From: Hirsutella rhossiliensis
Taxonomy: Eukaryota > Ascomycota > Sordariomycetes > Hypocreales > Ophiocordycipitaceae
Direction of reading: 5' to 3'
NCBI RefSeq assembly: GCF_020360975.1
Contig: NW_025408679.1
Coordinates: 372,001-436,000 of the forward strand
Length of the DNA stretch: 64,000 nucleotides
Below, one piece after another: positions 23,583-34,110 of this stretch (position 1 is the stretch's first letter; the number at the start of each line of letters is the position of its first letter). The notes under the pieces are model-generated. The model saw only the letters and a program-made list of their open reading frames with translations, ran no database searches and was not told the origin of the DNA. The position numbers and the translations under genes are program-made.

Positions 23583-24150
23583 TATAAGGAATAGTATTCC
23601 TACTATAAATAAAGTAGCTATAATATACTCTCTTAATTATATAAGCTAATAAGTAGTATATTAATTATAGATAAAATCCTATATTATAGAGTAAGAATCG
23701 CTCGTTATTTTATATATTATTATATATTAAATAGGTTACTAGTTATCATATAATTAGGAATCGAAGAAATAGAGCTAGCTTAGAATACTAGCTAAGACCT
23801 CTTAAGAATACTAGTACGACTAACCTCCTTTAAATATAAATATTAATAGAACTAAGATACTTCTTAATATACTCAAGGTATTACTAAATTCCTTAGTCTT
23901 AGGGCTATATGGCATCCTAAATCTAGTCTTAAAAGGTTCTTTTATTTAGCTATAATTATCTATATAAGATAGTATATTTACTAGTAAATAGATAGAGAAT
24001 TATTAACTTTAATACCTCTTCTATATACTAATATATTACTAATAAATTCTATTAAAAATCCTACCTTATACTCCTTCTTCCCTTCTATTACGTAGTCTTA
24101 TATAATTCCTTAATTTCCTAAAATTCCGCTTTTACTTATATACCTTAAGA
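23583..24150 (+). repeat. 3' LTR of Copia A1
   Basis: A 568 bp LTR preceded by polypurine AAGGGAGG and followed by the CTTAG target duplication. It is the most heavily RIP-mutated LTR of the family in this window. Confidence 0.88.
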
Positions 24151-26714
24151 CTTAGCTTATATATACTCTAGGTAAGCTAAGCTTAAGTAACTTCTTATCC
24201 CGACTATTATTCTAAGCCGCTTTATTATATAAACTTAGCTAGCTCTTTTATAGCCCGCTAACTATAGTCGTAATATAATATCTCCCCTCCTTTTAGTCTT
24301 ATCTATAAGACTTACTACTACCTTAGCCGCTATATATAAATATACCTTTATTACGCGTATATATATTCCTTATTTATCCTTTTTATTCCTTAGGATATAC
24401 TACTAATAGTATATTTAGTTATATATTAAAAGATCGTTTTTATAAGACCCTTAAGCGTATTCGTTTAGCTAAGTCTATTAATTATCTTTATTTTAACGTT
24501 ATACTATATTCTTTTTATTTATCGCGCGGCTTCCGCTATAAAATACTAAAGAAAACTTCTAAGTATACTAAATATATATAATAAGGTCGTTCTTACGATA
24601 CGTTAAGTATAGCGATTAGCTCTTATAAGTAACTTTATTATCCTACTTATTATTTATAGCTAATATATTTTATAGTATCCTAAATAAATCTAGAGTTTAA
24701 TCGATTAAATAAAAAAGAAGAAATTACTAAGGAGCGAATATTAAAAGCTTAAGCCGACCTAAATAAAGCCTTAGCTTATTTAGCGCGGCTTTACTATTAA
24801 AAGCGCTAGCTAAAGATAAAAGGTACTAAGATAGTCTATTAGGGCCTTTATTCCTTAAATAACCTTAATAAGGCTAAGCGCTAAAAACCTACTAGTATTA
24901 TAATAATTAATAGCCTAGGGATTTATAGGCTAGGTAGCCGTTTCGTTATTTTATCCTTTATTTCTTTAAGGAATCCTTATCTTAATTTAGAAGGTCTGCT
25001 TAAAAACCCCCCTTTTTTACCCTTTATTACTAATTTTAATAAAGAGGTTCGATTTCGACTAGTTCCTTAATTTTTCGACTAACGAACTAAAAGGTCTATT
25101 AAGGGACTAGTCGGGCCGGTCTAACTAACGGGACCAGGGCAGGGCCTAGAGTAAGAGGCGGAGCTAGGGCTAGGACTAAGGTAGCTATTAAAGATAGTAT
25201 TAATACTCTTAAGGGAGGAGGATCTAAAGGGGCAATAGCTATAGTAGTAGTAGCGGGAGCTATAGTAATAAGGGCTATAGTAGCTATAAGGGTAGTAGGT
25301 CGAGCCGTCTAAGTTAAGTACTAGCTATAAAAGAATAAGACTACTTACTATTATACTTTAATAGCCTCTTTATTTAGTTCCTAGCTAGCCTCTTAAAAGA
25401 TAGTTAAGTATCTATTATTAATATACTTTATTAATAGAGATATATCCTATAGCTACTAGCTAGAAAAAGCTTTTATTAGGAAGTATTAGTTAGCTTCCTT
25501 AAGGATTTCTTCTTACTTATCTAGCTATAAAGAAGCTAGTAGGTTCCTAGTAGAAAAGGCTCCTAGGTAGGCTATATAGGTCTTCTTAATATAGTTAGTT
25601 ATATAGCCCTTTAAGGGAGCTATCGATATCTTAAGCTTTAAAAGCTACTACTTAGGAGTCTCTTCCTTTTAAAGAAAGATTAGCTTTATAGTATTAACGG
25701 ATTCCGTTATTACCGTATAAGTAGTAGTTAGTAGCTTCGTCTTATAAAGGTATTCCTTACGATAACTCTTATAGTTACCTAAGGTAGTAGAAAAGGCTCT
25801 CTACTATATAGAGGTTAGCTTAAAGAAGAGGGAAGCTCCCTCTATAAATTCTATTACCCTAGGATAAAAAGAGGGCTTAAGAGGGTCCTACTTATTAATA
25901 AAGACTAAGTTATAGATAGTTCTATCTATACGAGCCTATAGCTCCTTTACCTACTTATCTTAATCTTAGGGCTTTATAAGAATCGTCTTATAGACTATAG
26001 GGGCGTTAGAGTCGTTTTTTATTATTATTATAAGGAAGGGTAGAAAAGTTAGTTAAAAATCGGCTTTTTTAGTTAAAGGGGTAAAAGGGAGCTATAAGAG
26101 ATATAAGAAAGGTACCTTTTATAGTAGCTAGAAGGTTTAAGAATTATATTCCTCCTAGGTTTATAACTCTTATAAAGAGAAATATAAGAAGTATATAAAA
26201 ATATATAAAGGTAAAATTAAAAGTAAGGGGTCGGATAAGTAAGGCAGAGATATATAATTCTTATAAGGGTAGTAATTATAGTAAGGGAGTAATTATTATA
26301 TTACCTTAATTATCCTTCTTTCCTCTATCTAACGCCCTTCTTTATACCTACCTAGTATCTTAATTAATAAAGAAGATCCTACTTAAAGAAGCTACTAATA
26401 TCCTTTTAACTACCGAGCTTTTTACTAGGTTTTCCCCTTTTTTCTAGCCGTTACTAGTATATCCGTCTTATCTCTCGCTACCTTTATAGGAAGCTATCGC
26501 TACTTTTACTTCCCTTTATACCCCTACCCTCCTTTCTATACTTCCTTTTAGCTCCTTCTTTAAAACCTATTTTTTAGCTTCCTAGGTTCCTCGTACTAAT
26601 AGATATCTCTAAGAACTACGAAATTAAGCTATACTTCGCGATAATTTTATCTATATAAAGCAGGACTTTAATAAGATTACCTATATAGCTAGTAGCTTAA
26701 GTAATTAAAATTAT

Positions 26715-27279
26715 TCCTTAATATAGGCTATAAAAGTACTATTAACGCTAGTAGGATTAAGAGATCTACCTTTAATAGTACTAATCTCTAGGTTCTAGGC
26801 TAAAAGCCTAAAATCTATTACTTTTTAAGTAGATAGGTATTACTACTAGCCTTAACAATATGGCTAGCGAATTCCTTAACCTAATAATACGTTAAAGGTA
26901 GCCTAAGGGCGGCCTAGGTAAGAACCTAGTTAGTAATATATTTTTCCTACTCTTAGCTAAGCTTTTAATATACCTCTTTTAGCTCCTTAATAGGTAGAGC
27001 CCCTTTAAGATATATATAGAGGGTCCTTCTTAGAATATCTTACTTTCGACTAGTATAAAGCTAAGGCATCCTATTTTTAATAGCTTTAAGTACTTCTTAA
27101 AGCTAGTTTTTAGTATACTTAAAAAGCTAAGGTATTATTAATATAAATAGTATTTATTTTATAATTATAAGGTAAGAGATATACGAGAAAACGCGGTTAC
27201 AATATAATATATTTAACGACGCGATAGTATTATAGAGAGTGCCGGTGTTAGGGTGTGCCGGACTTTAGGTGGGCTGACT
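26715..27279 (-). mobile_element. Fot/pogo-type DNA transposon, 5' end (right arm), RIP-mutated
   Basis: The reverse complement begins AGTCAGCCCACCTA and aligns through the terminal repeat (CCGCGTTTTCTCG in both arms) and into the transposase start with the left arm. It is flanked by TA at 27280-27281. Both arms therefore present the same end outward. Confidence 0.75.
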
Positions 27280-27281
27280 TA

Positions 27282-27800
27282 TATAGCTAAAAGTGCGTTG
27301 TGATGTGTGCGGGCGGGCGCAAGCGCGGGTGCGGGCATTCAGGCGGTACGGATACTTGCCAGCCTCGCGCGGTACAAGTAGGCGGGGCAGGCTGGCGCTG
27401 GTAAGTGCGATTAGAGATACGTATAAGTGCGATTAGTTCTACTCTTATGCACGGGGCCATGCGCTGGTGACTAAGCAGCCATTAAGATCTGCCTGCCTAA
27501 GCGCGTGCGTGCAGTTGCCAGGACGCGACTGGCTGGTTGGTTCCGCTCCCCACGTCAATCGTGAATAAACGCTGATGCGTTGACCACGCCTTCCAAACAC
27601 CAGAGTGCCCCGACGCCGGCGGCGACAGCGACAACAAGGACGACGATATGCTACTGGACCGGATCACATCGAGCGCGCATTGAGACCCCTCGTCGCCCCC
27701 CGCCGAGGCCGCATTCACTGGCAGTGCTCGTCGCCCTGTCCCCAAGCCCTCCCCCCTTGCCAGAATCTATCGACTCCAAGCCCCCCTCGCCAGGCCGTTT
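27282..27800 (+). promoter_or_regulatory. Upstream region of pif1
   Basis: Composition switches to GC-rich within about 60 bp of the transposon end, with normal CA/TG content, so RIP stops at the element boundary. It should hold the pif1 promoter. No distinct motif recognised. Confidence 0.4.
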
Positions 27801-30466
27801 ATGCCGGCTGGTTTGCCCTGCCTGTCTGTCCGATCCTCGCCGACGTCGTGCAGTGCCCTGCGGAGAGCCAGCCAGCTCGCCCATGTCCCGACCCCGTTGC
27901 AGCCATCACAAAGAGTGACCGGAACCATGCTGTCGAGGGGCAGAGACCAAGGCACAAGCGGCGGCAAGGCGCCCGCCTCGCGTAGTGGCCTGGCCCAGCA
28001 ACCATTTCCGCCAAGCAGCCCCGGTGCGCCAAACGGAAACATTCGAGACCAGTTCAAAAAGCTAGGGCACACGGGCTCGGGCGCAGGTCCCGCGTTGGCG
28101 AGGGTCGCACAACCTCCTTCCAAGCCAATCCACCGTCGGCCTGTAAACATGATGCCGGCCAGCAGGGCTGGATATGGGGGACAGCTCCAGTCGCTGTGCG
28201 GCAACTCGGACTCGTTCAAACAGAATACGTCTTCCTTGATCGACCTGACGGCTCCCGATGCCGAGGCCAAGGCCGCGGTGCCCGTGTGGTTTGCCGAGGA
28301 CGACTTCAGCGATGACGAAAACCTTGACCTCGACTATGAGGCTCCCACGGCCCTACCAGTTCTTCCACCCTCAAAGCCCCTGACCCAAGAAAGCATGCCG
28401 CCGCCCCCTCCCCCCTCCCATTCAGAGGCGCCGATTCCGTGGTCGTCCTCTCCTGCATCTCATTTGCTCCCTCCAAAATCACAGCGGCCGCTTTCCGACG
28501 GAGCGAGCTTGGCAAACCCATCATTCCTCAAGCGCGAATCATCCGGCGAGAACGAGGTATTCGAGATCCCTGCCCCCAAAAAGGCCAAGAAGCGAGTTCT
28601 GCCGGCTAGCTTCCGGCAAGATGAACATGTGCCCCAAGAGATGCCCTTTGCCGCCGGAGCCAAGACCCCGGCCTCAAAATCACGCAGTCTGTGGGATACG
28701 TCTGCCAGTGCCATCAAGGAGCAGAAGAAGCAGCTCAAAAGTCAGCGGAATCAGCGTCTTCCCGGAGGAGACACTTCAACAGATGATGCTCGGGAGGCCG
28801 AAGCAGCGCTCGCGGCCAAGCCCGTTGCCATCTCCCTGAGTAGCGAACAGCGACAGGTTCTGGACTTGGTGGTGAACAAAAAAGCGAGTGTTTTCTTCAC
28901 GGGCCCCGCCGGTGCGGGAAAGTCGGTGCTCATGAGGGCCATCATTAGCGAGCTGAAACAAAAGTATGCGCGAGATCCTGAGCGGGTCGCCGTGACAGCA
29001 TCGACCGGGCTGGCCGCGTGCAACATCGGGGGCATCACTCTTCACAGCTTCTCAGGTACGTCATCTCGGGCACGAGAGCGGTCTGCTGTTCTGAAGCCAA
29101 CGTCCTCATTGCCGCCAGCATTACTCACATTCCATCAGGCATCGGGCTCGGCAAGGAGGAAGCCCCCGTCCTGGTCAAGAAGGTCAGGCGGAACCCCAAA
29201 GCCAAGAACAGATGGCTCAAGACAAAGTATCTCATCATCGATGAGATTTCCATGGTGGACGGAGAGCTCTTCGACAAGCTCTCGCACGTTGGGCGGGTCA
29301 TCCGCAACAACGGCCGGCCGTGGGGCGGCATCCAGCTTATCATTACGGGTGATTTTTTCCAGCTGCCACCGGTCCCCGACCACGACAGAAAGAGCGAGGG
29401 CATCAAATTCGCTTTTGATGCCGCCACGTGGAGCACGTCCATCGACCACACCATTGGCCTCACCCAGATTTTCCGACAACGCGACCCCGAGTTTGCTGCG
29501 ATGCTCAACGAGATGCGCCTGGGCAGAATCAGCCACAGCACGGTGGAGGCTTTCAAGGCCCTGTCAAGGCCGCTCAAGTTCGACGATGGGGTCGACTCGG
29601 CCGAGCTGTACCCCACGCGAGCTCAGGTCGACGGTTCCAACGAGAGGCGGCTGCGGGAACTGCCCGGGCAAGTTCACCGGTACGAGGCCATGGACGTAGG
29701 AGACCCGGCCATCAGAGACAAGCTTTTGGGGAACATGATGTCGCCCAAGAGCCTGGACTTGAAAGTCAACGCGCAAGTAATGCTCATCAAGAACTTGGAC
29801 GATACGCTTGTCAACGGGTCGCTGGGCAAGGTCATTGCCTTTTCGGACGAGAAGACGTTTGAAATGACGAGCGTAAATTCCTACGACAGCGATATGGACG
29901 ATAACATGGCCAGAGCCAAGAGGAAGCTCAAGGGCTTCAGCCGCGACGCCGACGTGTCCTCGTCCAACGGACGGAAGTTCCCCGTGGTGCAGTTCGTGTC
30001 GACTGGCGGCGTGCCGCGCGTGATTCTGTGCCAGCCGGAGGAGTGGAAGGTGGAGCTCCCCAACGGAGAAGTGCAGGCGAAGCGGACCCAGCTGCCACTG
30101 ATTCTCGCGTGGGCGCTGTCGATCCACAAAGCCCAAGGCCAGACGCTCGAGAGGGTGACGGTCAACCTTGGGCGGGTGTTTGAAAAGGGGCAAGCATACG
30201 TCGCCCTGAGCCGAGCCACGTGCCAGCAGGGGCTGCGGGTGCTGGGCTTTGACAAGTCCAAGGTGATGGCTCACGCGCGAGTGGTGGATTTCTACGACAA
30301 GCTGTACTCTGTCGAGCAGCTGTCGGCGAGGCCGGGCAACATTTCGGATTTTATCGCAAACAGGAACGGGACGCGGCCCGAGGCCTTGGCGCGGCCCGGC
30401 AAAGGCGCTGCCAAGATCATCGACCTGGACGACGACGAGGATGCAATGGCGTCGTGTGGGTATTGA
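27801..30466 (+). CDS. pif1: Pif1-family 5'-3' DNA helicase
   Basis: Exons 27801-29055 and 29139-30466 (83 bp intron, GTACGT..TCAG) encode 860 residues. The N-terminal ~340 residues are low-complexity, with a basic PKKAKKR motif. The superfamily 1B helicase core follows: GPAGAGKS (Walker A, about 368), [22 protein letters not shown] (Walker B), [23 protein letters not shown] and YVALSRATC, in the right order and complete. The intron falls inside the conserved GIGLG segment. Pif1/Rrm3 helicases resolve G-quadruplexes and stalled forks, restrain telomerase and maintain mitochondrial DNA. An acidic C-terminal DLDDDED motif is present. The start could be 27801 or the in-frame ATG at 27927; the extra 42 residues have no Asp or Glu and several Arg. 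Confidence 0.94.
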
Positions 30467-31432
30467 TAGGTGTCAGGACAGCGAGCGGCTTATGGACATG
30501 TAGACATTGTGGCAACAAGGGAGAGCGCAGTAGTTGGCGTGGCTCGCCGAGTGAAACCAAATACTAACAAGCTACTGCGCGTGTATGTACGTCCAGAGGC
30601 GGATTCGCGGGTGCTAAAAAAAACGCGGGTCTCGCCCGCCAGTCTGATTGAGGAGCAAGCTTCCGCATCACCAGCCTTGTTTGTCTCGTCTTACAGACGC
30701 AAAGTTTACAAGCCCAAAGTGTGATGTATTATGGATGAGCTCATCAGGAAGGCGTCTTGGCAAGGACGGAGTACGAGTACGGCACTCCGTACGGAACAGG
30801 TTGATCCACCCCGGTAAGTACCCCTTATCGATAACGAAAAGGTCGACTGCGGCAGCGGCGGCGGCGGCGGCGTATTGACGTCTTGGCCCTCGATCAACCA
30901 ACCCCGGGCCGGCTTCCAGCACTACGACTCTCCCTGCCCTGGAGCCACTCGTGGTCCACGCCATCCTTGGAAAGCCTTGTCGCATCCTCCGAGCGGCGAC
31001 ACACTCTCTCGCGCCTTCTCTCCTGCGAAAAAGCGCGTTCCTCGCGAGGCTCCCCCTTCTCCAAGCTATCTCGACTTTACGAGGCAGCTCCTGCGGACCA
31101 CTCCGCAGCGTGCTGGCTTCGGCCTGAAAGCTGCCGACCGAACGCCACTTTACCGGTCACGACTCGTCAGTGACGCGCTCGGGCGTGTGTTCTGTGTCCG
31201 AGAGGAGGGGAATCCTCTGGCCGGTCTTTGAGGTGACTGTCCAGTTTTCCTCCGAGGCGGTTGCGCCTCGGCCGGATACTTCTCCTCCTTGTTGGTCACG
31301 GTGCACGCTGTGGCGGCTTGGTCTCGTTTTCTTCACATTCCGAGAAACCCGGCGACCCTATCCCTCGTTCCTACATCGGGACCGGCTGCCGTTGGGCTCG
31401 GCAAACGCCTAGGCCATTCAAACTGTACCGAG
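30467..31432 (+). promoter_or_regulatory. pif1-edc3 intergenic region
   Basis: 966 bp, GC-rich, with the pif1 3' end and the edc3 promoter/leader. It contains a short (CGG)n tract near 30850-30872. Small open frames on both strands show no motif. Confidence 0.4.
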
Positions 31433-33705
31433 ATGGCGAGCCAGTTCATCGGGCTGCGCATGAGGGTCATCCTCAAGGACCCGCCAGGCTATCGTCTGAC
31501 TGGCATCGTGAGGGATGTCGAGGCGGGCAACAGCCTCACTCTAACAAATGGTAGTCGCGCCATGCATTGCGTATTGTCTCTCGTCTCACTCTTGCTGATG
31601 CTGCTTCTTTACCTGCAGTTTACAATTCTGCCACCCAAGAGCGGACAGGCCAGGTAAAGATTGTGGCGTCCAACATTGCAGACCTGTCGGAGATGGCGCG
31701 CGGCCGAGTGTCTCCCACGTCCTACACAGCTCCGGCACCCGAACCAATCCCCGCTCCCGCGTTCACTCAGCCTTCCTCGCAGGCTACATTCATCGATCCC
31801 GCCATTCTGAGCATGGGCCGCCGTCCAATCTCGAGCACGCCAACCGCTTCGGCCCAGCAATACCGGTCTGATAAGGGTGGCTGGCCTATCCCAGAGCCCG
31901 AGCCAGTGCCTTCCCCCCAGCGGGAGGGCAGCCAAGCTGCCAGACGGCCTGAGCAGGACCTGCTGGACTCGATTAAAGGTCTCAAGGTCGACAGCCCATC
32001 TAGGGAACAGAGCAATGGCAGGCAGTCAGGCGTGTACGAATCTCCGCTGCAGAAGAAGAAAACTCGATCTCGGCATACGAAGCAACCAAGAAGCCATGGG
32101 GGCGAACAAGCTGCCCACGAAATCGACGGCACGCCAGTGGCCAATGTGCTGAGCGCCCACGGAAAGGGATGGAGACAGACGCCCATCCTGGAGAGCACCG
32201 CTTCGTTTCAGCCCTTCAACTGCCTCAAGCGCCAGGGCAAGGCCCGCAGAGGCCTTCAGGATAACGGCTGGGCCTCGGAAGATGTCACGGAGGAAATGGG
32301 CGACTTTGACTTTGAAAACAACCTGGCCAAGTTCGACAAGCGAACCATCTTCGACCAGATGCGAAAAGAGGACCAGGTCGACGACGCGAGCCGCCTGGTC
32401 TCCCACAATCGCCGCGCCAAGCCGGGGACTGCGGGGGGCAAAAACTTGCACAGTTCGGAGAACGTGCTCGACATGCCATCGAACGCGGCCCAGCACAACG
32501 ACTTCTGGAACAGCGAGGCCGATGTCGGTGTCAACGAGGAGGGCAGGCTAAGCGGGAGAGAGAACAGAAATGGGCAGGGCGCGCGGCGAGCCGACAGCAA
32601 ACCCGTGCCATCTCGTCGTTCACAGTCTCGCAAGGCCAGCAACGTCATGGGCGGCCATCCCCTCAGCCGGGTTAACTCCACCGTACGTTTCTCGCTGTCG
32701 GAAGAGGTGCTCCCTCCCCGGTTGTCGGACCGCCACGTGACTGACTCTGGGCAGCAACAAGTTCAGCAGCCAGGGCTCTACCTGGTGCCCTCAAACCGTC
32801 GCCTGGAGACCATTTCTACGCTCCAGATGCTCAACCTGGAGAACATAGCGGCAAACGAGCTTGGCTTCAGCGAGAGCCTGATGGCGGAGAATGCGGGTCG
32901 CGGCATCGCGGAGGTGGCAGTGACTGCCTTGGACGACCCGGCCATGAAGGTTCGCTTTGGGCTTGCGGTGGCCGGCTCATCGGCCGACGCCTCGTTGAAC
33001 AGCTCGTCCATTGTGATACTGGCCGGCAACAGCAAGTCGGGCATCCGTGCGCTGGCAGCGGGCCGGCACCTGCGCAACAAGAACATGGATGTCATTGTTT
33101 GCCTGGTCGGCGTCGAACGCGAACGAGACTTGCTCGAGGATCTCAGGCGCCAGATGCAGCTGTATCGAAGCTTCGGCGGCAAGGTCCTCGGCAAGAACGA
33201 CTTTTTTGAGCATCTGCGCAAGAGCTCGGCTTCTGGATCTCCCGTCTCGGTCTCGCTCATCATCGATGCGCTGCTGGGACTGACCATCTCGTTTGAGGAG
33301 CTGAGGATAGGGGATCAGGCCACCGTATACGAGTTGATGGAATGGGCAAACCGCAACGAGGCGTTTGTGCTCTCGGTCGACGTGCCGACGGGAATCGACC
33401 CGACGACGGGCAAGATTGCCATTATTGACGGAGGCCAACTGTACGTCAAGCCCCGCTACGTCGTGGCGATCGGGGCGCCCAAGCGCGGGCTGCTCGAGGC
33501 CGTGACGCCGCCGACGGACAGCGACCTCGAGCTCCGCAACAACAACAGCAACGCGGCACAAGAGGACGAGTGGCGGTTGTTCATTGCGGACATGGGGCTG
33601 GGCAGCGCGGTGTGGAGAAAGGCCGGGACCAAGGTGCGGAGAGGCATTGACTTTGACGGCAAGTGGGTGCTCGAGATGCGATGCCGAGGTGCCGAGGTCG
33701 AGTGA
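31433..33705 (+). CDS. edc3: Edc3, enhancer of mRNA decapping
   Basis: Exons 31433-31550 and 31619-33705 (68 bp intron, GTAGTC..GCAG) encode 734 residues. The family's three parts are present in order: an N-terminal divergent LSm domain (MRVILKDPPGYRLTGIVRDV, split by the intron); a long disordered linker with the FDF motif (DFDFENNLAKFDKRTIFDQM, from about residue 268); and a C-terminal YjeF_N domain (about 426-730; LQMLNLENIAANELG, IVILAGNSKSG, DALLGL, VDVPTGIDPTTG). In yeast and animals Edc3 binds Dcp2 through LSm and the helicase Dhh1 through FDF, and dimerises by YjeF_N to build P-bodies. The protein looks intact. It converges with the next gene, 405 bp away. Confidence 0.94.
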
Positions 33706-34110
33706 GAGACGGTCGGGGTGTCTGGCGATGCCCGGCCGAGTCTCGGGCCTATTTTGCTTGCCCTCTCTTCCTGGAGGCGGAGACAGGGCTAGAAGGGAGA
33801 GGCAGGGAGGGTCTCGAGATGTGTTTTCTTTTTTATCTGTTGAATTGGCTGAATACCAGAGGATGCTCTCAGGGGTACATCTAGGGAGAGGCCGCATATA
33901 CCCGTTTCCTACTTTAGCATTCACGCATCATGTAAGTAGCTACATCGCATGCCGCGGCTCAACAGAGCATGGGCTGTCAAGATAATTGCCGAAGCGCAGG
34001 TTGTGTTTGTGGTCGGCGAAGAGTCGGAGAGTTGGGAAAGCACCAAGTTGGAGTTTTAGGTGGACACGAGATGCGGCAAGATACCAACCGCCACGTCCAA
34101 CCGCCAGTCT
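33706..34110. other. Convergent 3' intergenic region
   Basis: 405 bp between two convergent genes (edc3 and the monooxygenase). It must hold both terminators; a T-rich stretch near 33827-33840 follows edc3. Nothing else seen. Confidence 0.4.

Larger units (their letters stand above)
14057..24155 (+). mobile_element. Ty1/Copia family A element 1, a mosaic of about 10.1 kb
   Basis: The outer 5' LTR (14062-14628) and the LTR at 23583-24150 are flanked by CTTAG (14057-14061 and 24151-24155), a 5 bp target duplication. The unoccupied target is visible in family D copy 2 as CTAAG at 52244-52248 (opposite strand). The inside holds gag-pol (about 14930-18910). About 4.3 kb (roughly 19175-23470) is extra: a second copy of the element's 3' end with its own LTR, followed by Gypsy-derived sequence. 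Gene order (integrase before reverse transcriptase) is Copia-type. Confidence 0.85.
13712..26643 (-). mobile_element. Unclassified repeat family D, copy 1, split by a Copia composite
   Basis: Segments 13712-14061 and 24151-26643 join across the Copia insertion and read, on the minus strand, as one repeat. The same sequence lies uninterrupted at this point in copy 2 (46917-52591, plus). Its minus-strand 5' end is TATCGCGAAGTATAGC and its 3' end GTCGTTATA. A stretch near 25600-26000 (minus) reads as degraded coding sequence with many TAA/TAG codons. I could not find reverse transcriptase, integrase or DDE motifs, so the class is open. Confidence 0.6.
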
